Shown here: piece after piece, positions 53,763 to 62,384 of the stretch
Layout: every line of letters starts with the position of its first letter
Position numbering within the stretch: the stretch's first letter is position 1
Assembly: GCA_029863645.1 (NCBI GenBank)
Contig: JAOTVA010000003.1
Location: forward strand, 1-64,000
Reading direction: 5' to 3'
From: Gemmatimonadota bacterium
Lineage (GTDB): Bacteria; Gemmatimonadota; Gemmatimonadetes; Longimicrobiales; Gaopeijiaceae
Length of the DNA stretch: 64,000 nucleotides
Position numbers and translations under genes: made by a program
Notes under the pieces: generated by a model
What the model was told of the DNA's origin: nothing
What the model saw: only the letters and a program-made list of their open reading frames with translations
The model's database searches: none

Positions 53763-54319
53763 TCGGGCCCCTCTGCCTCATCGAGCTGACGCATTGCCGC
53801 ACGAAGGCGCTCGGCGTCCTCCTCCCCAAGCTCTCTGACACCGGTGGTCGCCGTCCGCGTCTGTCCACCGCGCGCGATTAGGCCGATGAGCATTCCGGCG
53901 CTGATGATGGCCACCGCCGGCAGGAAATAACCGACCAGATTGAATCCCTCGACGGGTGGCGACATGAGGACGGTGCCCCCGAAGTCGGCGACGAAGCTCG
54001 CCTGGATGGCATCCACAGACTCGCCCGCCTCCAGCGACCGGATGATGCGCTGGGACCAACCCGGCGAAGTGTCGCACTGCATTTGGAACTGACACGAGTG
54101 GACGTCGAGACCACAGCTGCAGTTGCATCGGACGTTGTGCTCGATGCCAAGCCAGGTCTCACCGATCTCCCCGACGTGATAGTGGCCACCAGGCGGGCGC
54201 GTCGGATCGAAGCCCGTCCTAGCCGGTGACGTCCCGGACTGCGCCGCGGCCGGCATGACCAGCGCAAGCGCGAGTGCCGCGACCAGCGCTGGGAGTCTTA
54301 TTGTCTTCGACCTCGTCAT
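53756..54319 (-). CDS. CcmH-like cytochrome c biogenesis protein with unusual Cys-rich motif
   Basis: A 187-aa protein with signal peptide ([14 protein letters not shown]), a periplasmic domain with [19 protein letters not shown] where CcmH/NrfF normally has LRCxxC, and one C-terminal membrane helix ([21 protein letters not shown]). CcmH reduces apocytochrome or heme-handling thiols. No other ccm gene is present here, and it heads the ATP-grasp operon (overlapping that gene). The ATG at 54319 was chosen to fit the signal peptide. Confidence 0.75.
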   Translation of the reverse strand: MTRSKTIRLPALVAALALALVMPAAAQSGTSPARTGFDPTRPPGGHYHVGEIGETWLGIEHNVRCNCSCGLDVHSCQFQMQCDTSPGWSQRIIRSLEAGESVDAIQASFVADFGGTVLMSPPVEGFNLVGYFLPAVAIISAGMLIGLIARGGQTRTATTGVRELGEEDAERLRAAMRQLDEAEGPDW

Positions 54320-54509
54320 CCTGGCCTCCGGCCTTCTCACTCAGGGAGAACGTGCGTGCCCTCAGACCTCAAATAACCGAGACACCGCGCCGCGTTCCCA
54401 AATCCGGCTGGTGTCTCGAGGCCTTTCGGCCCGGATTGCCCGAGCCAGGGAGGCCGCGTTACTCATCTTCGCATTCTCAGCCCCAAACGGACAGGACCGG
54501 CACCACGCG

Positions 54510-55640
54510 ATGACCATGAAGCGACGGCACTTTCTCAGACGGGCTGCCGGCGGCGCCGGCGCAGCCGCTCTCGGGGCTTGTGGCGCAGGACCATCGGGTG
54601 CGACGAGCGAGGGGGGGATCGACGGACCGCGCGTGAATTGGCGCATGCAGACCAGCTTCACGCCCAATCTGGACCTCATCCACGGCTCGGGCGTCCGCGT
54701 CGCGGAGCGGGTCGCCGAGCTCACGGGCGGGAACTTCACCATTCGCGTGTACAGCGCCGGAGAGATCGTCCCCGGGCTCCAGGTGATGGACGCCGTGACC
54801 CAGGGCACACTGCAGTGCGGATTGACGTCGGGCTACTACTACATCGGCAAGCACCCCGGACTCGCGTTCGATACGGCCATCCCGTTCGGCATGACCACGA
54901 CTCAGACGCTCGCCTGGTTTCGCTACGGTGGAGGCCTCGATCTCATCAACGGGATCTACTCCAACTTCGGCATCCTCTCGATCCCCTGCAGCACGACCGG
55001 GGGTCAGATGGGTGGATGGTTCCGCGAACCGGTGGGGAGCTTGGCCGAGCTCGCGGGCCAGCGCATGCGCATTCCGGGGATCGGGGGAGAGATCATGGCG
55101 AGGCTCGGGGTCACCGTGCAGACGCTCGCGGCGCCCGAGATCTACCCCGCCCTGGAGAGAGGCGCGATCGACGCCGTGGAATGGGTAGGTCCGTATGACG
55201 ACGAGGTGATGGGCCTTCATCAGGTCGCCAAGAACTACTACTACCCGGGCTGGTGGGAGCCCGGCGTAAGCATCGGCGTGCTGGTCAATCTCGAGGAGTA
55301 CAACGCGCTACCCGCCGCCTATCAGCAGATCCTCCACGCGGTGTGTGCCGAAACCTGGCTCGACCGGCTCGCCGCCTACGACGCGCTGAACCCTCAGGCG
55401 ATGGATCGACTCGTCCGTGAGCACGGAGTGACGGTGCGCGCGTACGCCGACGATATCATGGAGGCGGCGTGGCAGGAGTCGAACGCCTACCTGGCAGAGA
55501 TCTCGAGCGAGAATGCGGACTTCGCACGCATGTACGAGTCCTATCGCGCGTTCCGGGACACTCAGTGGGCTTATGCGCGCGGCAACGATCTGACGTACCA
55601 GAACTGGGTGATCAACCGAGTGGCGAACGGGAACGTATGA
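54510..55640 (+). CDS. dctP: TRAP transporter solute-binding protein (DctP family), Tat-exported
   Basis: Periplasmic binding protein of 376 aa. The twin-arginine signal reads KRRHFLRRAAGG. The mature part has QTSFTPNLDLIHGSGVRVAERVAELTGG, AGQRMRIPGIGGEIMARLGV and the substrate-site segment ERGAIDAVEWVGPYDD, typical of DctP proteins for keto- or carboxylic acids. It starts MTMKRRHF at 54510. The membrane genes lie on the opposite strand at 56285-58140, beyond an AlkA-like gene, so the transporter is split over two convergent units. Confidence 0.9.
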   Translation: MTMKRRHFLRRAAGGAGAAALGACGAGPSGATSEGGIDGPRVNWRMQTSFTPNLDLIHGSGVRVAERVAELTGGNFTIRVYSAGEIVPGLQVMDAVTQGTLQCGLTSGYYYIGKHPGLAFDTAIPFGMTTTQTLAWFRYGGGLDLINGIYSNFGILSIPCSTTGGQMGGWFREPVGSLAELAGQRMRIPGIGGEIMARLGVTVQTLAAPEIYPALERGAIDAVEWVGPYDDEVMGLHQVAKNYYYPGWWEPGVSIGVLVNLEEYNALPAAYQQILHAVCAETWLDRLAAYDALNPQAMDRLVREHGVTVRAYADDIMEAAWQESNAYLAEISSENADFARMYESYRAFRDTQWAYARGNDLTYQNWVINRVANGNV

Positions 55641-55656
55641 GCGTGGACCGAGCGCG

Positions 55657-56274
55657 TCACGGCAGCTCGTTCTCCAGGGCCCGCCAGCAGTAGAAGGCCG
55701 CCGCGCTCCGCCACGGTCGGTAGCGGTCGCCGAGCGGTTCCAGCTCCTTGATTCCCGGGGCGGCATCCAGCTCAAGGATCTTCTTGAACCCGGACCGGAC
55801 ACCGAGGTCCAGAGCCGGCCAAACGTCAGGGCGGTGGAGGCGAAACATGAGGTACATCTGCGCGGTCCACGGGCCGATGCCCTTCACCAGTGTCAGCCGA
55901 CGGACGATCTCCTCGTTCGACTGGTCCTCCAGGTCGCTCACGTCGACCTCTCCGTCACGAACCTTCAGGGCCAGGTCGCGCACCGCCGCGGCTTTGGCCG
56001 CGGAAAGCCCTGCCTTGCGCAGTGTGGTTTCGCGAACACGGAGGACTTTCGCAGGCGTCACATCCCCTTTCAGGGCCTTCACGAAACGTCCGTGGATGGT
56101 TCGGGCCGCCGCGCCCGCGAGCTGCTGATAGATGATGGCACGCGCCAAGTAGAGGAACGGCTCGTCGGTCGATGTGGGAATCCGGATCGGACCTATGAGC
56201 GAAACCCACGGGCCGAAGTCGGGATCTTTGCGAAGCTTTCGGCTTCCCCCGGCCCACAACGTCATGTTCTCCAA
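55657..56274 (-). CDS. DNA-3-methyladenine glycosylase II-like (HhH-GPD) protein
   Basis: Base-excision glycosylase of 205 aa. The HhH-GPD region reads LTLVKGIGPWTAQMYLMF with the catalytic Asp in WPALDLGVRSG; IIYQQLAGAAARTIHGRF precedes it. It removes alkylated bases from DNA. No [4Fe-4S] cysteine cluster is present, which fits AlkA/Mag rather than Nth/MutY. It lies 10 bases after dctM on the same strand. Confidence 0.9.
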   Translation of the reverse strand: MENMTLWAGGSRKLRKDPDFGPWVSLIGPIRIPTSTDEPFLYLARAIIYQQLAGAAARTIHGRFVKALKGDVTPAKVLRVRETTLRKAGLSAAKAAAVRDLALKVRDGEVDVSDLEDQSNEEIVRRLTLVKGIGPWTAQMYLMFRLHRPDVWPALDLGVRSGFKKILELDAAPGIKELEPLGDRYRPWRSAAAFYCWRALENELP

Positions 56275-56284
56275 GCGCGCGCTC

Positions 56285-57580
56285 CTACGGAAGGGCCAGC
56301 CAAACCAACACGCTCAACACCACGAGTTGGATGACGATGAAGGGAACCACGCCCCGGTAGATGGACGTGGTGCCGATCTCTGGGGGCGTCACGCCCCGCA
56401 GGTAGAACAGGCTGAACCCGAACGGGGGGGTCAAGAAGGAGGTCTGCAGGTTCACCGCGAGGACGATGCCGAGCCAGGTGACGTCGACGCCCAGAAGTCT
56501 CGCGGCCGGCACCACGAGAGGCACGATGATGAACGCGATCTCGAAGAAGTCGATGAAGAAGCCGAGCAGGAAGACCACGAGATTGACCACGACTAGAAAG
56601 CCGAGCGCACCGCCCGGAATGCCGGTGAGCATGCCTTCGATCCACAGGTCGCCATCGAATCCACGGAACACCAGCGCGAACGCGGTCGATCCGATCAGCA
56701 GGAAGACGACCATGATCGTGAGGCGACTGGTCTCCTCCAGCGCCTGGCGCACGGACTCCAAGGACAGCGACCTGTGGAGCGTCGCTAGCACCATCGCCCC
56801 AACTGCACCCAGCGCGCCTGCCTCGGTCGGCGTCGCGATGCCGGCGAAGATGCTGCCCAGGACCACGACCATCAGGACGAGCGGTGGAAGAATTGAAACC
56901 AGGACGCGCCGCAAGAGCGGTGGGCCGCTCACCCGCACCTCCAAGGACAGCGCGGGAGCGATGTCGGCGCGGAAGAAAGCCAGCGCAGCCAGGTAGACCA
57001 CGTAGGCCGACGTAAGGGCCAAGCCGGGGAGCACCGCGGCACGGAACAGGTCGCCCACGCTCACGCCCATCTGGTCGCCGAGTACGATGAGCACAATGGA
57101 CGGCGGGATGATCTGGCCGAGTGTGCCCGCGGCGGCGATCGTGCCCAGGCTGGCTTCACGTTGATATCCGTTGCGCAGCATCACGGGCAGGGAAATCAGG
57201 CCCATCGCCGTCACGCTCGCGCCGACCACTCCGGTCGCGGCCGCGAGAAGGGCACCCACGAGAATCACCCCGATCGCGAGGCCTCCGCGAAACCTCCCGA
57301 AGAGCATCCCGATGGTCTCCAGGAGGTCCTCCGCGAGCTTGCTCTTCTCGAGCACCGCACCCATGAAGATGAAGAAGGGCACAGCGAGGAGCGTGGAGTT
57401 CGACATCGTGCCGAACGTCCGCTCTGGCATCGCATACAGCAGCACCGGATCGAACGCTCCGACGGCTGCTCCGCCCAAGGCGAAGATCAGAGCGGTACCG
57501 CCCAGAGCGAAGGCCACAGGGAAGCCCGTGAAGATGACTGCGAGCACGCCGAAGAACATGGCGGGCCCCCAGATGCTCAT
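56285..57580 (-). CDS. dctM: TRAP transporter large permease (DctM family)
   Basis: A 431-aa membrane protein with about 12 helices. It starts MSIWGPAMFFGVLAVIFTGFP and contains TGVVGASVTAMGLISLPVML, PPSIVLIVLGDQMGVSVGDLF and FFIDFFEIAFIIVPLVVP, all typical of DctM. It forms the Na+-coupled transport path with DctQ and receives substrate from DctP. The ATG at 57580 overlaps the dctQ stop by 4 bases; a longer open frame inside dctQ was rejected. Confidence 0.93.
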   Translation of the reverse strand: MSIWGPAMFFGVLAVIFTGFPVAFALGGTALIFALGGAAVGAFDPVLLYAMPERTFGTMSNSTLLAVPFFIFMGAVLEKSKLAEDLLETIGMLFGRFRGGLAIGVILVGALLAAATGVVGASVTAMGLISLPVMLRNGYQREASLGTIAAAGTLGQIIPPSIVLIVLGDQMGVSVGDLFRAAVLPGLALTSAYVVYLAALAFFRADIAPALSLEVRVSGPPLLRRVLVSILPPLVLMVVVLGSIFAGIATPTEAGALGAVGAMVLATLHRSLSLESVRQALEETSRLTIMVVFLLIGSTAFALVFRGFDGDLWIEGMLTGIPGGALGFLVVVNLVVFLLGFFIDFFEIAFIIVPLVVPAARLLGVDVTWLGIVLAVNLQTSFLTPPFGFSLFYLRGVTPPEIGTTSIYRGVVPFIVIQLVVLSVLVWLALP

Positions 57581-58140
57581 ACGTGGGGCTCCGGCTCGGC
57601 GGGCGGGTGGCCGGGTGAGTCGGCGCCACCGCGTATGACGTCGACCTGCTTCACCACCTGGCTGCAGGCCTGCAGGATCAGCAGGCCGAAGCATACCAGG
57701 ATGAGGGCCTTGATCGGGTAGCGGGCAAGGCCGCCGGGGTCAGGCGAGGTCTCCCGGATCTGCCAGGAGTTCAGGACCGCCGGAAACGAGACCCAGAGCA
57801 TCAGCACGGAGAACGGAATGAGAAGCAGTACCGTCCCGACGAGGTCGATCCATGCGCGCGTGCGGGCATGGAGTCGCTCGTAAAGAACGTCGACCCGGAC
57901 GTGGACTCCGTGGCGCAGGCCATATGCGGAGCCGAGCAGGAAGACGATGCTGAAGAGGTACCACTGCGCCTCGGTCGCCGGCGTCAGGTTTAGCGACAGG
58001 CCGAAGTCACGCGAGAAGTACCGAGCCACGGCGCTCGCGGCCCCGGTCAGCACCATCACAAGCACCAGCCAGCGAAGGGCGGTGCCGATGCGGTCGTTCA
58101 ACGCGTCGATCCAGGCCGCCAGCCTTCTCAGGAGTCGCAT
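57577..58140 (-). CDS. dctQ: TRAP transporter small permease (DctQ family)
   Basis: A 187-aa protein with four helices: LRWLVLVMVLTGAASAVARYF, AQWYLFSIVFLLGSAYGLRHGVHVRVDVLYERL (a strong DctQ signature), IDLVGTVLLLIPFSVLMLWV and YPIKALILVCFGLLILQA. It partners DctM. It follows the SDR gene by 25 bases. Confidence 0.92.
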   Translation of the reverse strand: MRLLRRLAAWIDALNDRIGTALRWLVLVMVLTGAASAVARYFSRDFGLSLNLTPATEAQWYLFSIVFLLGSAYGLRHGVHVRVDVLYERLHARTRAWIDLVGTVLLLIPFSVLMLWVSFPAVLNSWQIRETSPDPGGLARYPIKALILVCFGLLILQACSQVVKQVDVIRGGADSPGHPPAEPEPHV

Positions 58141-58165
58141 GCGTCGATGGGTGATGAGAGAGGCG

Positions 58166-59029
58166 CTACAGGAGGTATCCCCCGTCGATCGGAACCACGG
58201 CCCCGGTCACGTGCCTCGCGGCCTCCGAGCAAAGGAACAGCACCACACCCGCAACGTCTTGGGGATCTCCGAGGCGACCGAGCGCGGAGCCCTCACGCGC
58301 AGCGTCGAGTACGTCGGATGGCACGCCTTGGGTGAGCCGCGTCGTGCGAATGTATCCGGGCGCGACCGCGTTCACGTTGATGTTCCTCGGCCCGAGCTCG
58401 ATCGCCGTGCTCTGCGTGAGCCCGATCAGTCCGGCCTTCGAGGCCGAGTAGTTCGAGATCCCGAACACAGACCGGATCCCATGGACCGACGTGATGTTCA
58501 CGATCTTGCCGTACTCTTGGGCGCGCATGATGGGCGCTACGGCGCGCGTGAAGAAGAACGCGCCATCGAGGTTCGTCTTGAGCACCGACTCCCACTCGTG
58601 GTCTTCCATCTTCCAGAGGGGACGATCCCGGCTGATGCCGGCGTTGTTGACGAGAATGTGCACACCGCCGAGCTCTTCGTGTGCTTCATTCACGAACTGA
58701 CGCACGTCCCGGGACTCGCGCACGTCGCATGATCTGAAGAAGACGCGCACCTCCAGCTCCCGAAGATGGCGAGCCATGTCCTGAGCCTCTGCGCGGGCCT
58801 GGCCGCCCGAGTCCAAGAAACAGAAGGCGATGTGCACTCCGCATCTGGCCAACTCGAGCGCCACAGCCCGTCCGATGCCGCTGGAGGCCCCCGTGACGAT
58901 CGCGATCTGCCCGCGTAGCTGCGACGTTTCGAAGAGGGGCTGAGGCTGGGTCTCGCCGACCTCGTCGATCAGCGCTTCGACCTGCTCCTGGACGCCTTGT
59001 TCGTCGGATACTTCATCACGCACGGACAT
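58166..59029 (-). CDS. Short-chain dehydrogenase/reductase (FabG/PhaB-like)
   Basis: Classical SDR of 287 aa with a ~40-residue N-terminal extension. Cofactor motif VTGASSGIGRAVALEL, NNAGISRD, and catalytic Ser-Tyr-Lys in ITSVHGIRSVFGISNYSASKAGL. The ending IDGGYLL is standard. It reduces a 3-oxo group or oxidises an alcohol; the substrate is unknown. It lies directly upstream of the TRAP permease genes, so it may act on the imported compound. The ATG at 59029 was preferred to one nine codons earlier. Confidence 0.88.
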   Translation of the reverse strand: MSVRDEVSDEQGVQEQVEALIDEVGETQPQPLFETSQLRGQIAIVTGASSGIGRAVALELARCGVHIAFCFLDSGGQARAEAQDMARHLRELEVRVFFRSCDVRESRDVRQFVNEAHEELGGVHILVNNAGISRDRPLWKMEDHEWESVLKTNLDGAFFFTRAVAPIMRAQEYGKIVNITSVHGIRSVFGISNYSASKAGLIGLTQSTAIELGPRNINVNAVAPGYIRTTRLTQGVPSDVLDAAREGSALGRLGDPQDVAGVVLFLCSEAARHVTGAVVPIDGGYLL

Positions 59030-59084
59030 GGCGTGACAGGCTACGCCGCGAAACACCTGTTTCGCAACTCGCCATCGATCGATG

Positions 59085-60086
59085 TCAGGACGATCCGTCC
59101 ACCACCGAGTGGTCGGTGACCGAGAGGCTTCCTGTCACCGAACTGATGCGGGCGTGGGCCCCGATGATGGAGTCGTGCAGCCGCGCCCCTTCAAGTGTCG
59201 CATCGTGCCCCACGACTGAATTCCGGATGTGGCACCCCTCGGCGGTCACGCCCCGCTCGAGTGTGACGTCGGGACCGATCGTCCCACCTCGCACTGTGAC
59301 GCCGGCCTCAAGCCTTACGGGCTCGATGATCTCCGCGCCCTCGACGACAGCCTTGGGATCGACACCGCCGCGCCCGTTCGCGATCAGGTGCGCGTTCGTC
59401 TCGAGCAGCGTCTCCGGCTTTCCGGCGTCCCACCACCCTGAGACCGGGGCGGTCATGATCTTGCTGCCCTTGTCGACCATGTACTGGAACGCATCGGTCA
59501 GGTAGTACTCACCCCCCGGACCTGCATCCGCCGAAATGGCCGCGCGCACGCCCTCGAAAAGCAGCTCGTGGTCGGAGATGTAGTAGAGGCCGATGTTGGC
59601 CAACTTCGACACGGGCTCCGAAGGCTTCTCAACGATGTGGGCCATCGTGCCGTCGTCGTTCGTCACGATCACGCCATAGCGCTGGTAGTCCTCGACTTCT
59701 TTGGCCCAGATCACGCCTGCACTGGTGGCCGGCAACGCCTCGATCAGGCCGTAATCCACCTCTAGTACGGCGTCGGGGAACATGATGAGGACGTCCTCAT
59801 CGACGTACGGCTCGGCTAGAGCGATCGCCCCGGCCGTCCCGTCCTGGACCTGCTGGAGGACGTAGTGCGACCGAATGTCAGGATACTCCGATTCGATCCA
59901 CGCCTCGCACTCCTCGCGGAGGTGGCCGACGATGAAGACCATCTCCTCGACCCCGAGCTCTCGGAGGTCGTCCAGGATGTAGGCCAGCACCGGTTTACCC
60001 GCGACCTTCAACAGCGCCTTGGGGGTATGGTGAGTGTGGGGGCGGAGGCGCGTGCCCTTCCCGGCGAGTGGGATGACGGCTTTCAT
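59085..60086 (-). CDS. Sugar-1-phosphate nucleotidyltransferase with left-handed beta-helix tail
   Basis: A 333-aa enzyme of the glucose-1-phosphate thymidylyl/uridylyltransferase type. The N-terminal signature is AVIPLAGKGTRLRPHTHHTPKALL; FPDAVLE supplies the metal site and GVIVTNDDGTMAHIVEKP follows. The last ~90 residues are hexapeptide-like repeats (EIIEPVRLEAGVTVRGGTIG). It activates a sugar for cell-surface polymers. The ATG at 60086 gives the canonical start; upstream in-frame codons are spacer. A 7-bp hairpin (GCCAGGC/GCCTGGC, 60111-60131) lies in its probable leader. Confidence 0.9.
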   Translation of the reverse strand: MKAVIPLAGKGTRLRPHTHHTPKALLKVAGKPVLAYILDDLRELGVEEMVFIVGHLREECEAWIESEYPDIRSHYVLQQVQDGTAGAIALAEPYVDEDVLIMFPDAVLEVDYGLIEALPATSAGVIWAKEVEDYQRYGVIVTNDDGTMAHIVEKPSEPVSKLANIGLYYISDHELLFEGVRAAISADAGPGGEYYLTDAFQYMVDKGSKIMTAPVSGWWDAGKPETLLETNAHLIANGRGGVDPKAVVEGAEIIEPVRLEAGVTVRGGTIGPDVTLERGVTAEGCHIRNSVVGHDATLEGARLHDSIIGAHARISSVTGSLSVTDHSVVDGSS

Positions 60087-60208
60087 GGGAATCCCCTGGT
60101 GGCCAAACGGGCCAGGCCACAAAAGCCTGGCAAGCTTGGGACGACAGCGCCACACTATATCCGTTCCCGTGGGTGAGCGGGAGTCCGAAGCCGACAGGCG
60201 GACCGATC

Positions 60209-61015
60209 ATGATCAAGCGACCCGGACACATCCTGATTTTAGCATTCGGCCTGACCGCTTGTGCCGGACCGCCCGCACGGGGACAGACGACCACCGCGAA
60301 CCCCGGTCGCGGCATCTCCCCCAATATCTACGAGATCGCGCCGGAGCAGATCATGCAGGCACAGGAGGCGGCCTCGTTCATCGAGGTGAGCGGCACGGCC
60401 AGAGTTAGTGTCCCCACTGATATGGCCCAGGTCTCGTTCGCGATGGAAACTCGTGGCTCTACGGCCGAGGAGGCCGCCACGAGCAACGCGGCGGCGATGG
60501 AACGAGTCCTGCAGGCGCTGCGAGGCGGAGCCCTTCCCGGTCTCGAGCTCGCAACCTTCGGGTATTCGCTGCAGCCACAATACGCGACCGACCCAGCCCG
60601 CGTGCGCACCATCGTCGCGTATGCAGCGAACAACAACGTTGGCGCGACCATCACCGACGTGGACGCGGTGGGACGATTGATCGACCTCGCGATTCGTGCA
60701 GGAGCGAACCAGGTCGCATCAATCACGTTCAGCGCATCGGATACCGAGCCGGCGAGGGCCGAAGCGTTGGCAGAGGCGGTGAACAACGCACGTGCACAGG
60801 CCCAGGTGATGGCCCGGGCGCTGGGATACAGCCTTGGCGCACCCCTGGAGATCCGAGGAGGAGCGCAGCGCCCGGGACCGAGGCCCATGGCCTTCGCTGA
60901 GCTCAGCGCCAGGGCCATGCAAGCCGCACCCACGCCCATCGAAGCCGGCGATCAGACGGTCGACGCCAACGTAACGATCCGGTTCGCGCTCGGGTCGGCC
61001 CTCACCGGACGTTGA
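60209..61015 (+). CDS. SIMPL (DUF541) domain secreted protein
   Basis: A 268-aa protein with a lipoprotein-like signal (ILAFGLTAC). The SIMPL domain is shown by FIEVSGTARVSVPTDMAQVSFAM, then ITDVDAVGRLIDLAIRAGANQV and ARAQAQVMARALGYSLGAPLEI. Such proteins are periplasmic and linked to oxidative stress, but the mechanism is unknown. The ATG at 60209 places the signal; an upstream in-frame start was rejected. TATATC at about 60155 could be a -10 box. Confidence 0.85.
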   Translation: MIKRPGHILILAFGLTACAGPPARGQTTTANPGRGISPNIYEIAPEQIMQAQEAASFIEVSGTARVSVPTDMAQVSFAMETRGSTAEEAATSNAAAMERVLQALRGGALPGLELATFGYSLQPQYATDPARVRTIVAYAANNNVGATITDVDAVGRLIDLAIRAGANQVASITFSASDTEPARAEALAEAVNNARAQAQVMARALGYSLGAPLEIRGGAQRPGPRPMAFAELSARAMQAAPTPIEAGDQTVDANVTIRFALGSALTGR

Positions 61016-61440
61016 AGGAACTCCTGAGAGGGCTCACGGAGCATCGGGCTGAAACAGACCCGACCTCGATCGACCATCGACTCTCGGGCAGGACGTATGC
61101 GATTCCCTTCGAGAACGTGTGGCAGGCCGCCACGAGTCTGGCCTCCGGAGGACTCAGGGGTTGGAGCCTCTGGGTTGCCGACGACCAGGAAGGCGTGATC
61201 GAAGCGAGCGTCAGTCCCTTTCTCTTCCTCGCGGCCGAAGACGTGCGAATCAAGATCGGTCTCGATGAGAACGCTCAGACGCGGGTGGACCTGACGTCGG
61301 CGTCCCGCGGTACTCGCGGCGACTTGGGCCGCAACAGGAGGACGATCGGCCGCTTCATCGGACGACTCGACGGACTCCTCGATGCGACGCCTACGCAGAT
61401 TCTCGACGCCACACATAAGGCGACATGGCAAGAACGGTAG
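61012..61440 (+). CDS. DUF1499 protein
   Basis: A 142-aa protein with the DUF1499 pattern: GWSLWVADDQEGVIEASVSPFLFLAAEDVRIKI followed by TRVDLTSASRGTRGDLGRNRRTIGRFI. Function is unknown. TTG start overlapping the SIMPL stop (TTGA), so it is co-translated; it overlaps the next gene by 16 bases. Confidence 0.8.
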   Translation: MKELLRGLTEHRAETDPTSIDHRLSGRTYAIPFENVWQAATSLASGGLRGWSLWVADDQEGVIEASVSPFLFLAAEDVRIKIGLDENAQTRVDLTSASRGTRGDLGRNRRTIGRFIGRLDGLLDATPTQILDATHKATWQER

Positions 61441-62384
61441 CCGTCCTGCGGGTCCTGGCGCCGGTGCTGCTGGTGACCAGCGTTGCCTGTGGTGAGGCCG
61501 CACCGGTTCCCAGTGCCGAGCCGCTCGGCGAGGGCACCGATGCCGGGGGCGCCAACGTCACAACACCAGTGTTCGAACAGCACTTCGTGTTCGCCAGCGT
61601 GAGCGGTGACAGCCTGTTCTTGGTCCCCTGGATCATTCGCGCCACGTCCCTGCCCGATGCTGTGCGGCGTGAAGCACGGGGGTGGCTGGCTCGTAGTGGC
61701 ACTTGGGACGCGTTCTACGCGGAGGAATGGACGACGCCTCCGAGTCGGGCGCCCGCCCGCTTCCTGCCGTACGGGAATATGCGGCTCCTGGTAGAGGAAG
61801 GGGACGTGGTGGACGGGATCATCTTCGACGACGGAGCCCGGAGCCTGGAGCTCGTGCTCGGCGAATCGCAAGCGAGCTGGGGAGGTACGCGGGGCGAATC
61901 CGTCGAGCTCCTGGAGGGGGCCGCATACCTAGCCGAAGAGCGCGTGGACGGCGTGGTCCTTCACCTGGCCCGTGCGTCCGCCGGCGCCGGCCCTCCCGGC
62001 GGAGACTGGGGCTTCCTCGTGTCCGGCGACTCGTTGAGCGTCGTTCTGGCGGCCGACGCGGAACACGGAGGAGAGGTGGAGCCCCTCTACCGCGGCTGGG
62101 CTGACCTCGACGGCTCGAGTCTGCAGTGGTCGGAACTGAACCTGGATTGGAACGCGACTCAGGCGTTCCCTCCAGCGCGTCGTGATGTGCCGGCCTCGTG
62201 GAGGGTGTGGTCCAACGATGGGACGTTCGAGGCCGAGCTGCGCGCGATCTCGTCCGACATCCGCCCCGGAACCGGTCCGGGGCCGCTGCTTCCCGTGCGA
62301 GCCCTCTTCGAGGTCGTCGGGGAGGTCTCCACGACCACGGGAGACTTTCCGGTGCGTGGCTTGATGGTGCACGAGAGGCGCTAG
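61425..62384 (+). CDS. Putative lipoprotein, unrecognised
   Basis: A 319-aa protein with a lipoprotein signal (LAPVLLVTSVAC) and a large extracytoplasmic domain rich in Trp and acidic residues (WLARSGTWDAFYAEEWTTPP, YRGWADLDGSSLQWSELNLDW). No family was recognised. It sits between DUF1499 and DUF445 genes in a plus-strand operon; the next start follows its stop with no gap. Confidence 0.65.
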   Translation: MARTVAVLRVLAPVLLVTSVACGEAAPVPSAEPLGEGTDAGGANVTTPVFEQHFVFASVSGDSLFLVPWIIRATSLPDAVRREARGWLARSGTWDAFYAEEWTTPPSRAPARFLPYGNMRLLVEEGDVVDGIIFDDGARSLELVLGESQASWGGTRGESVELLEGAAYLAEERVDGVVLHLARASAGAGPPGGDWGFLVSGDSLSVVLAADAEHGGEVEPLYRGWADLDGSSLQWSELNLDWNATQAFPPARRDVPASWRVWSNDGTFEAELRAISSDIRPGTGPGPLLPVRALFEVVGEVSTTTGDFPVRGLMVHERR

